A stretch of DNA of 38,203 nt from Propionivibrio sp. (GCA_029975435.1 JARKPC010000120.1:1-38203), one strand, 5' to 3'; shown: positions 1-7,600, counted from the first letter of the stretch. Numbers and translations are program-made. Notes: a model not told the origin generated them from the letters alone.

Positions 1-169
1 GGTGCGCCAGGCGAACGATCTCGCTCCGCAGTTCGATATTACGATCCGGCCGCCTTTGATAACGAAATGCGCTGGCACTGATCCGCGCAATCCGCAGGGA
101 TCGTCGCTCACTCAGGCCTATACAAGACAAAAACCGCACCAACTCGCGCCGGGCTGGTGCGGCTACCAC
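1..169 (-). pseudogene. IS3-family transposase OrfB, 5' end, runs off the left edge
   Basis: On the minus strand a frame opens with GTG at 169-167 and stays open to the window edge. Its product starts VVAAPARRELVRFL and continues GLSERRSLRIARIS, the usual N-terminal region of IS3-family OrfB, before the DDE catalytic domain. It lies in the -1 frame relative to OrfA, as expected for an IS3 element that makes OrfAB by programmed -1 frameshifting; an A5 run (minus strand CAAAAATAG) sits at the junction. The catalytic part is outside the window, so activity cannot be judged. Family assignment is from recognised sequence pattern. Confidence 0.7.
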
Positions 170-369
170 TATTTTTGCAGTGACTCATTGATGACTTCGT
201 TCTCGAGCATGGCGTTGGCCAGCAACCGCTTGAGCCGCGTGTTCTCGCCTTCGAGTTCTTTGAGCCGCTTGGCGTCCGAAACGCTCATGCCACCAAATTT
301 GTTGCGCCACAGGTAAAAACTCGCCTCAGAAAATCCAAGGCTGATTGGTTGGACCCGCTTATCCAGGTG
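169..369 (-). pseudogene. IS3-family transposase OrfA, truncated at its N-terminus
   Basis: The minus-strand frame reads ISLGFSEASFYLWRNKFGGM then SVSDAKRLKELEGENTRLKR and ends LENEVINESLQK. This is the C-terminal half of an IS3 OrfA: end of the helix-turn-helix followed by the leucine-zipper coiled coil. An in-frame stop at 372-370 cuts off the first third of the usual ~90-residue protein, and no start codon with a ribosome-binding site replaces it. I read this as a decayed element end; the terminal inverted repeat was not located. The next 130 bp contain no recognisable transposase sequence. Confidence 0.7.
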
Positions 370-497
370 TCAGACCCGATTCTCGATGCGCCAGAACCGA
401 AACGACCAAGTTATTGGTAGTCTTGGCGGCGGGTGCTGTCAATTCTCGATGGAGTAGTCCGAGTCTCTTGTTGGCGCCAGGAGAGCCCGCAAAAGCT

Positions 498-526
498 GAA
501 GCCCATGTTGTCTAGACATGGGCTTC
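498..526 (+). terminator. Hairpin, terminator-like
   Basis: A perfect 10-bp inverted repeat, GAAGCCCATG / CATGGGCTTC, separated by 9 nt. On the plus strand it is followed by TTAAATCTTT, a weak U-rich tail. No plus-strand gene is recognised just upstream, so which transcript it would end is unclear. Confidence 0.4.
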
Positions 527-656
527 TTAAATCTTTAACCCCGGCGCTCAAGGCCAAGGCGGTCGGCAGTTAGCCGTTCTTGTGCTGCTCGGTCATCTCT
601 TCAAACTGTGGCGGATTCTGAGTCACTGTGCCTCCAGTCGCGTTGTTTCTCGAGGG

Positions 657-679
657 GCCTGACCAACTTCCGGTCAGGC
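657..679. repeat. Short perfect hairpin
   Basis: GCCTGACC and GGTCAGGC form an 8-bp perfect stem around a 7-nt loop. Neither side has a clear T-run, so I do not call it a terminator. It may be a local structure or part of a decayed mobile element. Confidence 0.35.
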
Positions 680-956
680 TTCGATTCCAGATTACTCCTC
701 TGGTTAGAAAAGTCCACGGTTTGCTGAGCTGTTCGACGAGCACACCGCAGCATTTCAGAACATGAAAAACGGCCCACCAATAGGCGAGCCGCTCCGACGA
801 CTCAGCCCTCAGGCCGGGGAGGTCAGTCATTGCCCGAGAACCCCAAAAGGTGCAAGAGCGACAGGAAAAGGTTCAGTACCTTCAGGCACATGCTGACCCC
901 TTCCATCGCGTAGTTGACTTCTTCACCACGAACCAGATGGCTGGAATATCATGCCG

Positions 957-1463
957 TCAGCACAGCAGCGCCAATTTGCGCTCAAGCTCGCGCTGGGCCG
1001 CAGGCTCAAGCAAACCGTGGCTGTCTCGTGTGCGGACCAGTCGGTCAGCTTCATCCAGCGGCCAACCCTCGGCATCATTATCGATAGCCAGCCAATTCTT
1101 GATTGCGTGCCGTCTGGCGTGGTTCGCGATTTGTTCGTAACGTGTCAGCGTGCTCCACCATTCAGCATCGATGCTGCTGTGCCAGGTGGCACCACACAGC
1201 CGTTTTTGGAGGCCTGGTGGCAGCCGTTTTGCGGCTGTGTGATACGACAATACGCGCACCCAGGTCGTTGCCAAAATCACCTGCACGGCCGGGTATGGAG
1301 CGAGGATTGATTCGACGATACCTGAGGCAGCGAATAATTCATGGTCTGCTCGTACAACGATACCTCTCTTGCGATACCAATAAACCTCGTCAGAATGCAA
1401 AACTCCGTCGTAGTCAAGGTAAACGACCGGTAGTGAGGGGTCGAGTCGTCGAGCGCGTATCAT
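957..1463 (-). CDS. HAD-fold domain protein, hypothetical
   Basis: A 168-residue protein with the hallmark HAD motif I at residues ~14-22 (VVYLDYDGVL, nucleophile Asp plus the second Asp two residues on). Motif II is likely the Thr/Ser stretch in VILATTWVRVL, and a late acidic motif lies in WLAIDNDAEGWP. The GATWHSSIDAEWWSTLTRYEQI segment is typical of the small 'HAD domain-containing protein' family found in accessory regions. Such proteins are predicted phosphatases or nucleotidases acting in the cytosol; the substrate is unknown. ATG at 1463 is the first start in frame and its ribosome-binding site is weak. It stands alone, divergent from the membrane protein at 1708. Confidence 0.75.
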   Translation of the reverse strand: MIRARRLDPSLPVVYLDYDGVLHSDEVYWYRKRGIVVRADHELFAASGIVESILAPYPAVQVILATTWVRVLSYHTAAKRLPPGLQKRLCGATWHSSIDAEWWSTLTRYEQIANHARRHAIKNWLAIDNDAEGWPLDEADRLVRTRDSHGLLEPAAQRELERKLALLC

Positions 1464-1657
1464 CGTCCGTGTCTATCAGAACATTGAGAAAAAGAATAGC
1501 GAGCTATTTTGAATACCACCCTCGTCGAAGTCTCGGCGTCATGATGCCATTGAAATCGTTGCGTTGGCACGTTACCGGCCAGCCTACACGTCAAGGTAGT
1601 GGCTTGAACCCAGTCACCAGGCAAAAATCGGCAGCGAGCCTCAACATCTGCGAATCA

Positions 1658-1764
1658 AACGACGTGCCAGCGGCAATAATCCAGCAACTTTCAAGTGGAG
1701 TGGTCAGATGACTGCATCAAGAAATCAACAGATGGTCAGGTTTCTCGGCGTGGCCGTGGTCGCC
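1658..1764 (+). repeat. ~107-bp direct repeat, copy 1 (leader and first codons of the membrane protein)
   Basis: This stretch covers the 50 bp upstream of the membrane-protein start, its ribosome-binding site and about 19 codons. It recurs at 2544-2651 with roughly 85-90% identity by eye and one single-base indel in the leader. Similarity fades quickly after the 'GGCGCC/GTCGCC' end. Confidence 0.85.
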
Positions 1765-2565
1765 ATCATGGTGGCCTGTTCGTGGCTGTCGCCATTCGAT
1801 ACGAAGGCCAACGAGCAGGTGGATGCTGGATTGAAACGAGCGGCGGCGACTTATGCGAGTGCTCGGCTACTCAATGGCGCTATCTCTGTAGTGCAGGGGA
1901 CTCAAATCTCTGCGGCACCCGCGGGGATGGGGATGACGTTTGCGCCGGGCGAGGTTCTGGACCCGCTGAATGATTTGGTCGAACAGTTTTCTCAGGTGAT
2001 GCTGGTGGCCATGGTCGCCTTTGGTGTGGAGAAGGTGCTATTGACGGTCGGCGCATCCTGGATGATTTCGCTGACGGTGTCTCTGGTTGCTGGGGTATGG
2101 GCCATCCTCTACGTGCGGGGATTGACAGGTCCGCGCTGGCTGGCGCGGCTGCTCATGGTCCTTCTCGTTACGCGGTTTGCGATGCCCGTATCGCTCATTG
2201 GAACGGAGGCGATTTTTCAGCAGTTCATGGCGTCGGATTATCAAGAGAGCCAAGAGGTGCTCAAATCGGTACAGGGAGAAGCCAGTACGCTGGGAGCTAC
2301 CGGTGCAGTAGAAAAACAGGGGGTATGGGAAAAATTCAAGAGCGCTACGGTGGATGCTTTCGCGGAAGCCCGGGCAAATCTGGAGAACCTGAAGCGCGCT
2401 GCCGAGAACGCTGTCGAGCGCATCATCAAGCTCATGGCAATTTTTGTACTCCAGACAATCGTGTTGCCCGTCTTCTTCATTTGGGTGCTGCTCAGCATTG
2501 GCCGAGGCGCCTTCGAAATGCCAGCGTTACCCAAGGGGAACCGAACGACGTGCCAACGGCAATAA
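1708..2565 (+). CDS. Predicted inner-membrane protein of unknown function
   Basis: The 285-residue product begins with a signal-anchor (residues ~11-28, VAVVAIMVACSWLSPF). A soluble segment follows that includes LNGAISVVQGTQ and the EVLDPLNDLVEQFS stretch, a pattern I recall from conserved proteobacterial membrane proteins without known function. Hydrophobic helices follow at about 95-115, 117-135, 140-165 and 243-262, with a long charged helical region in between (~185-240) that may form a coiled coil. A GGAG box lies 8 nt before ATG 1708. The last ~7 residues come from the second copy of the direct repeat at 2544, so the native C-terminus was probably lost when the duplication formed. Function cannot be inferred. 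Confidence 0.7.
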   Translation: MTASRNQQMVRFLGVAVVAIMVACSWLSPFDTKANEQVDAGLKRAAATYASARLLNGAISVVQGTQISAAPAGMGMTFAPGEVLDPLNDLVEQFSQVMLVAMVAFGVEKVLLTVGASWMISLTVSLVAGVWAILYVRGLTGPRWLARLLMVLLVTRFAMPVSLIGTEAIFQQFMASDYQESQEVLKSVQGEASTLGATGAVEKQGVWEKFKSATVDAFAEARANLENLKRAAENAVERIIKLMAIFVLQTIVLPVFFIWVLLSIGRGAFEMPALPKGNRTTCQRQ

Positions 2566-2651
2566 CTCAGCAACCTTTCAAGGGGAGTGGTCAGATGACC
2601 CCATCAAGAAATCAACAGATGGTCAGGTTTCTCAACGTGGCCTTGGGCGCC
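2544..2651 (+). repeat. ~107-bp direct repeat, copy 2
   Basis: Second copy of the leader-plus-start sequence found at 1658-1764, 886-887 bp downstream. It begins inside the last codons of the upstream membrane-protein gene and includes the ribosome-binding site and start of the truncated frame at 2595. Confidence 0.85.
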
Positions 2652-2672
2652 ACCGTGAGTTCCTGCCACTGA
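2595..2672 (+). pseudogene. Truncated second copy of the membrane-protein start
   Basis: Starts MTPSRNQQMVRFLNVAL, against MTASRNQQMVRFLGVAV in the full gene, and stops after 25 residues. The ribosome-binding site GGGGAG is intact. It looks like the remnant of a tandem paralogue or a recombination scar rather than a functional peptide, although a short expressed peptide cannot be excluded. Confidence 0.55.
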
Positions 2673-2768
2673 CGGATGCTGTCGTCTACAACTATCAGGC
2701 CGGTGAACACACACTCGGTGTGTGCCCACTGCTGCCAAACTATACCTGCCATTCAGCCGCGCCATAAG

Positions 2769-3962
2769 CTAATTACTTGAGATACAACCCTTTGAAATAC
2801 GAACATCAACCACAGACCGTCCATCTCGCTTGTAGAGTCCGAAGGTTTTCCCATCAAGCGACATTGCTCTAACCGAATAGCCAAGGTTGAGCGCGTAGTT
2901 GACCATTTCATCTTCTGATTCGACTTCCATGCCGTTCTCTTTTTTGTTTCCGCCTGTTCCACCCCTTGAAACGCGGAAGGCTGATTTCCCAGTCGTTCTG
3001 TTTTTCATCCGTACGGGATATAGCACCGTTCCGTTGTTAAGAACGAAGGAGAAAGCGTAGCTAAATCGCGCTAATTGCGTGGAGTCAAGTTTTGCCAACT
3101 CTTTCGAGAACACTGTCGTTGTTGATACGCCTCCCTTGATTGTTGTTTGAAGGGGTATGCTCTTGGTTGTCCAGCCCTGCACTGGCTGCGTTGTAGTTCC
3201 GCTTAGTGCGAAATCGACTGCCTCCTTCGCCATTACTCCATAACGGCCGCGCTCGCATGTGGCATCGAGCCACTGAGGCACCGGCTTCCCTTGCGATGCA
3301 AAATGCTCGACATGGACAACGACAATGTTCTCATCCGTATAAGCGATTTCGTTCAGCCAACGCCAGTTTCCCCCTCGTACTGATTCAAATAACTTAAATG
3401 CGCTTTTGACATAGTTGAGCTTGTGCCCCATCCCGAACAGTACGACAAGACGTGTACTCGGTGGGAGCGCGCAGAGGTGTTGTTTTACACAGTTCGAAGC
3501 GACCATGGCTCCAAAATCCGACGCTATGAACTTATCAAGCATGCCGCCACCAGACCCCTTCCATTCGTTGTCCTTGTGGTCGAACCGCTCGACTGTACAC
3601 CGAATCATGGATGCGAAATGGAACGGCCCTGTCGTGTCCGAAATCGCTGCGCTAACTGCTGAGGAATAGTCGTTCCCAGACTCAATTTTCAAGATGCCCA
3701 AGTGCGAGAGAATCTTCCCGAGGTTCGTTCGGCCACCTTTATAGGCAATTTCGTCGTGCGGAGTGTTCAGGAGTGCGCCCGCTTGTGTGGGACCTTTTGA
3801 AAAACCGAGGACAACAACTTTTGGAGATGCGTTTCCCCAGGCCAAAGGATTTGCCGTAATTCTCCAATCGCCCTGGGTGACTGTGCTGATATCGAATTTG
3901 ACGACCTCTTCGAGGAAACACCGATTACAATCGATTCGACCTGAAATTGGTAAATTTGCCAT
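2769..3962 (-). CDS. Divergent iron-sulfur uracil-DNA-glycosylase-like protein with extra C-terminal domain
   Basis: The 397-residue product has no name I can give with certainty, but residues 1-~215 show the layout of family 4/5 UDGs. A CxxC pair (C12, C15) is followed by VVVLGFSKGPTQ (49-60), which sits where the 'GEAPG' motif A is expected. Next come RTNLGKIL (78-85), then IRC (C122) and NC (C158), which with the CxxC could bind a 4Fe-4S cluster. LVVLFGMGHKLNY (172-184) and VVVHVEHFAS (203-212) take the places of the 'P-vvv-LG' strand and the 'HPS' motif B. Residues ~255-397 form a separate unrecognised domain with a Gly-rich RVSRGGTGGNKKENG segment. It is last in an operon, 16 bp after the DUF4258-like gene. 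The UDG relation is inferred from motif spacing; activity and substrate base are unknown. Confidence 0.55.
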   Translation of the reverse strand: MANLPISGRIDCNRCFLEEVVKFDISTVTQGDWRITANPLAWGNASPKVVVLGFSKGPTQAGALLNTPHDEIAYKGGRTNLGKILSHLGILKIESGNDYSSAVSAAISDTTGPFHFASMIRCTVERFDHKDNEWKGSGGGMLDKFIASDFGAMVASNCVKQHLCALPPSTRLVVLFGMGHKLNYVKSAFKLFESVRGGNWRWLNEIAYTDENIVVVHVEHFASQGKPVPQWLDATCERGRYGVMAKEAVDFALSGTTTQPVQGWTTKSIPLQTTIKGGVSTTTVFSKELAKLDSTQLARFSYAFSFVLNNGTVLYPVRMKNRTTGKSAFRVSRGGTGGNKKENGMEVESEDEMVNYALNLGYSVRAMSLDGKTFGLYKRDGRSVVDVRISKGCISSN

Positions 3963-3978
3963 TGGTCATTCTCAGTGA

Positions 3979-4251
3979 TTAAGCTGCGTATTTGGTTCTG
4001 CGGATACGTTTGCCTTGGTGCATTGCTGTAACCGCAACGTCTTCGTCACCGTATATCACGGTGATGCCGGAAAGCTTGTCGATAGCACGGCGCAGTTCAG
4101 CAAGCTTTTTCTCAGGGATAAAGCCAACATAGCTCCCCCCCTTTTGGTATTCGGCGACGCCAAACTGCTCAATCAGTTGTGCCTGTATATCGGTAATAGC
4201 TCTTTGTTGCATGCGTTGTCGCGCATGCGCGGTAGTGGCGATTTTTTGCAT
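3979..4251 (-). CDS. Small DUF4258-like protein
   Basis: A 90-residue protein with an N-terminal HARQRMQQRAI motif (residues ~9-19), then a helix and beta strands SYVGFIPEKKL and GITVIYGDEDVAVTAM, ending RIRRTKYAA. The H-x3-RM-x2-R start and the beta-rich remainder resemble DUF4258-type proteins, which are distant relatives of RelE/BrnT-like folds. No antitoxin of matching size follows, so calling it a toxin would be speculation. A GGGGA box precedes ATG 4251. It is 15 bp downstream of the regulator and 16 bp upstream of the glycosylase-like gene. Confidence 0.55.
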   Translation of the reverse strand: MQKIATTAHARQRMQQRAITDIQAQLIEQFGVAEYQKGGSYVGFIPEKKLAELRRAIDKLSGITVIYGDEDVAVTAMHQGKRIRRTKYAA

Positions 4252-4266
4252 GATGGTTCCCCGTAC

Positions 4267-5172
4267 TCATTCGTCCGATAGCGATTGGCGAATCGTGGCC
4301 AAGTAGTCACTGAAAAAGACGCGCATCACACAATTAAGAAAAGCTTTTCGGTCTACCTGATAAAAGTCGGCCAGTGGATTGACCGCAGACAGCGGAAGGT
4401 CAAAAACGCCAGACTCGATAGCTGCAAGGGCTTTCGCGTCGATGCCGGGACACAAAGGCAAGAGCTTTCCATCGCCCGTATTGAGCCCGAGGTCTTCCCT
4501 TCGCGCCGAGAGGAAGGCGCCAAATCCTGAAGGTGCAACAACATCGTTAATATTCTTAGATGCTTCTCCATGAAAAACAGTTGGCTTGTATCCGCGACGA
4601 CTTTGGAGCCAACGGTGCGCTGAAGCGTTATCGATGTAGATTCCAGCAGGGAAGGCGGAAATTCGTTTTTCCGCACTCAACTCCCCGGAACTGATTGCGT
4701 TACGCACCGTGCGAATATCAACCTCAGCCAGCAGCGCCAGTTTTTCGATATAGACATCTTGTCCGTCATCAAGGCAGTAACGCCCATCTCCTCGGGCGAC
4801 AATCATTTCCCACTCGGCCATTGGATGGGAATTTTCGGTCGTAATGAATGACAAGATTTCGGCCCCGTCGATAACGATGTCCGTTGGGTCGGCATCACCG
4901 GCAACTCCGTCAACCGCATAGTCATAGAGCGATGAGAGGGTCATCCACGCCCTGGAAGCGCGAACTTTGTTCTCGGCCAATAGCCGATGTTTGTCCGATT
5001 CAAACGAGCCGTAAGGGCCTGTGCGTGTATTCCCAAAGAATTGGTCGCAAACCCCAGTGACTTCAAAGCAGAACTCGAATTTGTCGAGAACCTCGATTGC
5101 GGTATTGAAGAAGTTCTGGAATAGAACTTCCTTGCTGACTTTGTTTGATTGGTTATCCGTTTTCTTGGCCAT
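4267..5172 (-). CDS. Predicted DNA-binding regulator with two helix-turn-helix-like regions
   Basis: The 301-residue product starts at ATG 5172, chosen because GGAGAG lies 4 nt upstream; an in-frame ATG at 5211 lacks such a site. Residues ~140-190 (LALLAEVDIRTVRNAISSGE, then IYIDNASAHRWLQ) resemble a MerR/excisionase-type winged helix. Residues ~215-285 (FGAFLSARREDLGL, AIESGVFDLP, LADFYQV) resemble an XRE-type helix-turn-helix. The N-terminal 130 residues contain helices and a DPTDIVIDGAEIL stretch that I do not recognise. It is first of three co-directional genes behind a strong promoter, so it may autoregulate the operon (inference). Confidence 0.6.
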   Translation of the reverse strand: MAKKTDNQSNKVSKEVLFQNFFNTAIEVLDKFEFCFEVTGVCDQFFGNTRTGPYGSFESDKHRLLAENKVRASRAWMTLSSLYDYAVDGVAGDADPTDIVIDGAEILSFITTENSHPMAEWEMIVARGDGRYCLDDGQDVYIEKLALLAEVDIRTVRNAISSGELSAEKRISAFPAGIYIDNASAHRWLQSRRGYKPTVFHGEASKNINDVVAPSGFGAFLSARREDLGLNTGDGKLLPLCPGIDAKALAAIESGVFDLPLSAVNPLADFYQVDRKAFLNCVMRVFFSDYLATIRQSLSDE

Positions 5173-5221
5173 GCCGCTCTCCGTAAATGAATATTTCAAG
5201 GAAAAAATCACTACAAAGAGA

Positions 5222-5250
5222 ATTATTCCTCACCGCATTTCGGGCGTCAA
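5222..5250 (-). promoter_or_regulatory. Sigma-70-type promoter of the three-gene operon
   Basis: On the minus strand TTGACG (-35, 5250-5245) and AATAAT (-10, 5227-5222) are separated by exactly 17 bp. Transcription would start near 5214, giving a leader of about 40 nt before ATG 5172. The surrounding 5190-5290 is clearly AT-richer than its neighbours. The rest of the gap up to 5548 shows nothing else I can support. Confidence 0.65.
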
Positions 5251-5548
5251 CATAAATGTGATAATTTCCGTGAAAAAAGCACTAACAAAGATTGAGGTCT
5301 ATTTGAAGCCCAGCCCCTCCACGTTATACGCACGTAACCACGCATTGCCCACGCGATTATTGGCGCCGTCAGGCTTGTCTAAGGCGAGCCGGCGGACGAG
5401 GTTATAAACCTACGGAGTCAAGGTTCTATGGTTCATGCCGAGTTCGTCGCGGTGCTTCAGGTCCGCACCGATTGAACAGCCTGTGCCGTAGTGAGAGAGA
5501 AGCAGTCGCCAGATAAATACGTCTCGCCTGGCTCGCTGGGCTAATAGA

Positions 5549-5744
5549 CTGTATTTATGGAAGAAATTTTTGGCCACGAATTGCTTTATTTTTGCCCGAA
5601 TGGCCAAGTTATGCTTTCTCGGGTTCAGTCAAAGGCGCTATGAGCGGCAATTGCTGGCTTTTTTGGGGTAACACGAGCATGAATGCGCAAGCTTGTTGGC
5701 CACTTATTGCTTTATTCCTGGCCAAGAAATGCTTAACGGCACAC
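5549..5744. repeat. 196-bp direct repeat, copy A (overlaps integrase 3' end)
   Basis: Runs from CTGTATTTAT to GGCACAC and recurs at 7310-7505 with the same length and mostly identical bases. It contains two related sub-units (TGGCCAC..ATTGCTTTATT and TGGCCAAG..ATGCTT), giving short inverted GGCCA pairs. The left copy encodes the last ~45 residues of the decayed recombinase. Together with copy B it brackets the recombinase and VapBC, as attachment-site or duplication repeats would. Confidence 0.85.
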
Positions 5745-6482
5745 GCTTTTTTCTTTTCAAGGCCCGGTGCAATTTCCGGTGCAATAAGTTCGGAAAGCTG
5801 CGCGAGGGCAGCGGCCTGGCGGTCGATCATCAGGTGCGCGTAACGCTCGGTCGTCTTGACCGTAGAATGTCCGAGAATGTCGCGGATGACTTCGAGCGGC
5901 ACGCCAAGGTTGATGAGGATCTAGGCGCACGAATGGCGCAGGTCGTGAAAAGTGATTTCCGGCCGTCCGGCTTTTTCTCTGGCGCGTCGGAATCCCGTTT
6001 TTTGACCCCTCGAAATTGATGGACAGCGGCACGTATTCGAGCCATGGGCGCAAGGCCGGGACGATCGGGCAGACGCGTTCGCGCAGGGTCTTGGTGTTGC
6101 CCTGCTTGATGGTGATCGTGGTGTCGGAAATGTCCGTTTTTTCTATCTTGAGGATTTCGCCGCGCCGGTAGCCGGTAAGCAGGGCAATCCAGATCGCGGC
6201 GCGGACCTGTTCGGAGGCGTGATCGGAAATGTACCTGACCTGGTCGACGGTCAGCTACATGTGGCGCTGGTTGTTTTCTGGCAGGCGTTTGCTCTTGTCG
6301 CCGTAGTCGACGGGGATGAGGATTTTTCCGCAGGCCAGCGTCAGCGCCTTTTTAATCGTGGCGAGCGTGCGGTTGATGGTGGCCGCCGCATAGTGGCCGC
6401 GCATGTCGTCGATCATCTTTTGCGCCGCCGTGGGGGCATCGCCGGCGCGTTTTCCGTCGCACCATGGCCGGGCCCCGTCGCG
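5609..6482 (-). pseudogene. Phage-type tyrosine recombinase (integrase), decayed
   Basis: Catalytic-domain pieces are readable in order. They are TINRTLATIKKAL, then WIALLTGYRRGEILKI (first catalytic Arg), then FHDLRHSCA (H-x2-R), then VIRDILGHSTVKTTERYAHL (second His and nucleophile Tyr). Two in-frame stops interrupt it: a TAG just after the GCG codon of HSCA, where Trp is usual (near 5922), and one after NNQRHM (near 6255). A frameshift lies around 6000 (SINFEG to RAREKAG). The N-terminal arm- and core-binding part is missing, with an in-frame stop at 6485-6483. It can no longer make a full enzyme. Its C-terminal tail lies in repeat copy A. Confidence 0.85.
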
Positions 6483-6499
6483 TTACGAGGGCATTGTTA

Positions 6500-6919
6500 T
6501 CAGTGGTTATTGGTCTGGTCTGGCTCAAGCCAGTTGTCAGTGAGCACCCCCGGGTATTTGGCGAAATCCTTCACGTTGTTGGTTACCAGCGTGACTCCCA
6601 AGGATACTGCGTGGGCAGCAATCAACTTGTCGAGATGGTCCTTCTTGCTCTCTCGGGTGGCGAATCGAATCGGGCTATAGGCCATTCCCGCCATAACATC
6701 GAAGGGCGAAACAGGAATGTCTTCCACCAACGCCGCCAGATTGGCATGCTCCTGCTTGGGATTAGCCGATACCGCGACCCCGTATTCCAACTCCGCATAG
6801 GTAATCGCCGACATGACCACGTCGCCGACAAAACACTTGGCGAAACGCTGTGCGACTTCTTTCGGCTGATTCTTCATCAGGTAGATGCACATGTTGGTGT
6901 CCAGCATATAGCGCGGCAT
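6500..6919 (-). CDS. vapC: VapC-type PIN-domain toxin
   Basis: The 139-residue protein opens MPRYMLDTNMCIYLMKNQP with the PIN-domain Asp (D7) and TN motif. AELEYGVAVS supplies the conserved Glu (about residue 44), and a second acidic cluster follows (DHLDKLIAAHA). LVTNNVKDFAKYPGV holds the final TNN-x-DF motif. VapC toxins are Mg-dependent endoribonucleases that cut tRNA or rRNA. It overlaps vapB by one base (TAATG), which couples their translation. The length is usual and all acidic residues are present, so it should be functional. Confidence 0.92.
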   Translation of the reverse strand: MPRYMLDTNMCIYLMKNQPKEVAQRFAKCFVGDVVMSAITYAELEYGVAVSANPKQEHANLAALVEDIPVSPFDVMAGMAYSPIRFATRESKKDHLDKLIAAHAVSLGVTLVTNNVKDFAKYPGVLTDNWLEPDQTNNH

Positions 6920-7155
6920 TACAGGGCATCCCTTTCCGCCTGTTCCTGTTCTCCCCGGCCTTCGGCCATGAAATCTGGGGAAAACAGGGCGAACTTGGAC
7001 AACACCCCGGAAAGAGACCGCCGTGCCGGTCTGATACGAATCTCATCGCCCTCGCGTTCGATTTCGAGGTCCATGTCGGTTCGCTCATAGGCGAGGTCAG
7101 CGGGGATTCTGACCGCCTGCGAATTGCCATTCTTGAATGCTCGAGTGGTATGCAT
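6919..7155 (-). CDS. vapB: VapB-type antitoxin (AbrB/SpoVT fold)
   Basis: A 78-residue protein: HTTRAFKNGNSQAVRIPADLAY is the swapped-hairpin AbrB DNA-binding motif, followed by an acidic IEIEREGDEI-like strand (DLEIEREGDEIRIRP) and a C-terminal toxin-binding tail. I chose ATG 7155 over the GTG three bases upstream because AAGGAGG lies 5 nt before it. It binds and silences VapC and, with it, represses its own promoter; a near-perfect palindrome lies upstream at 7205-7234. Confidence 0.9.
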   Translation of the reverse strand: MHTTRAFKNGNSQAVRIPADLAYERTDMDLEIEREGDEIRIRPARRSLSGVLSKFALFSPDFMAEGRGEQEQAERDAL

Positions 7156-7169
7156 CACAACCTCCTTCT

Positions 7170-7234
7170 GGATGTACTATGGATGTACTTTAGCGCAAGC
7201 GGCGGCCGATGTAAATCCATGGATGTACATCGGC
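7170..7234 (-). promoter_or_regulatory. vapBC operator region: 30-bp palindrome and GTACATCC repeats
   Basis: GCCGATGTA (7205-7213) and TACATCGGC (7226-7234) flank the palindrome ATCCATGGAT, so the 30 bp are self-complementary except for one base pair. The minus-strand word GTACATCC occurs three times (7228-7221, 7188-7181, 7177-7170), the last two 11 bp apart, one helical turn. This is what an autoregulated VapBC promoter would show; binding is inferred. Confidence 0.7.
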
Positions 7235-7309
7235 GCCGCCTACTGGCCGACGGAAGTCGTCATGTGGCCCATTCCTACCCGATGATTATCATTTATGTTG
7301 GGTAATTTG

Positions 7310-7505
7310 CTGTATTTATTGAAGAATATTTTGGCCACGAATTGCTTTATTTTGGCTCGAATGGCCAAGTCATGCTTTCTCGGGTTCTGTCAAAGTCGCT
7401 ATGAGCCGCAATTGCTGGCGCTTTTGGGGTGATGCGGCCACGAATGCGCAGGTTCGTTGGCCACTTATTGCTTTATTCCTGGCCAAGAAATGCTTAATGG
7501 CACAC
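7310..7505. repeat. 196-bp direct repeat, copy B
   Basis: Second copy of the repeat at 5549-5744, in the same orientation. It lies outside any gene, between the vapBC operator and the SRAP gene. Differences from copy A are scattered substitutions, concentrated around 7428-7450. Confidence 0.85.
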
Positions 7506-7600
7506 TAACCAGTGGCCTTTTTTTGCTTTGGACTGGAATCATACGGAGACTGGCCTTCCGCAAACGCTGAGCGCGGGTGACAAGGAACGCAGCCAGGGAG

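Larger units (their letters stand above)
370..956. other. Gap between IS remnant and HAD gene; no convincing gene
   Basis: About 590 bp with no gene I can support. It contains two perfect hairpins (498-526 and 657-679, listed separately). One open frame on the minus strand, 830-570, has no recognisable family and an implausible, low-complexity C-terminal half. A 26-codon hydrophobic minus-strand frame precedes it (ending near 830), also without support. The plus-strand frames covering 850-1310 are antisense to the HAD gene or have no match I recognise. Confidence 0.5.

Noticed and set aside
570..830. 86-codon minus-strand frame
   Set aside because: Its start is plausible, but there is no ribosome-binding site, no family resemblance and a hairpin within it; kept only as part of the gap description.
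3979..4251. Classic toxin-antitoxin call for the DUF4258-like gene
   Set aside because: Neighbours are a 301-residue regulator and a 397-residue enzyme-like protein, not a small antitoxin; the fold resemblance alone is not enough.
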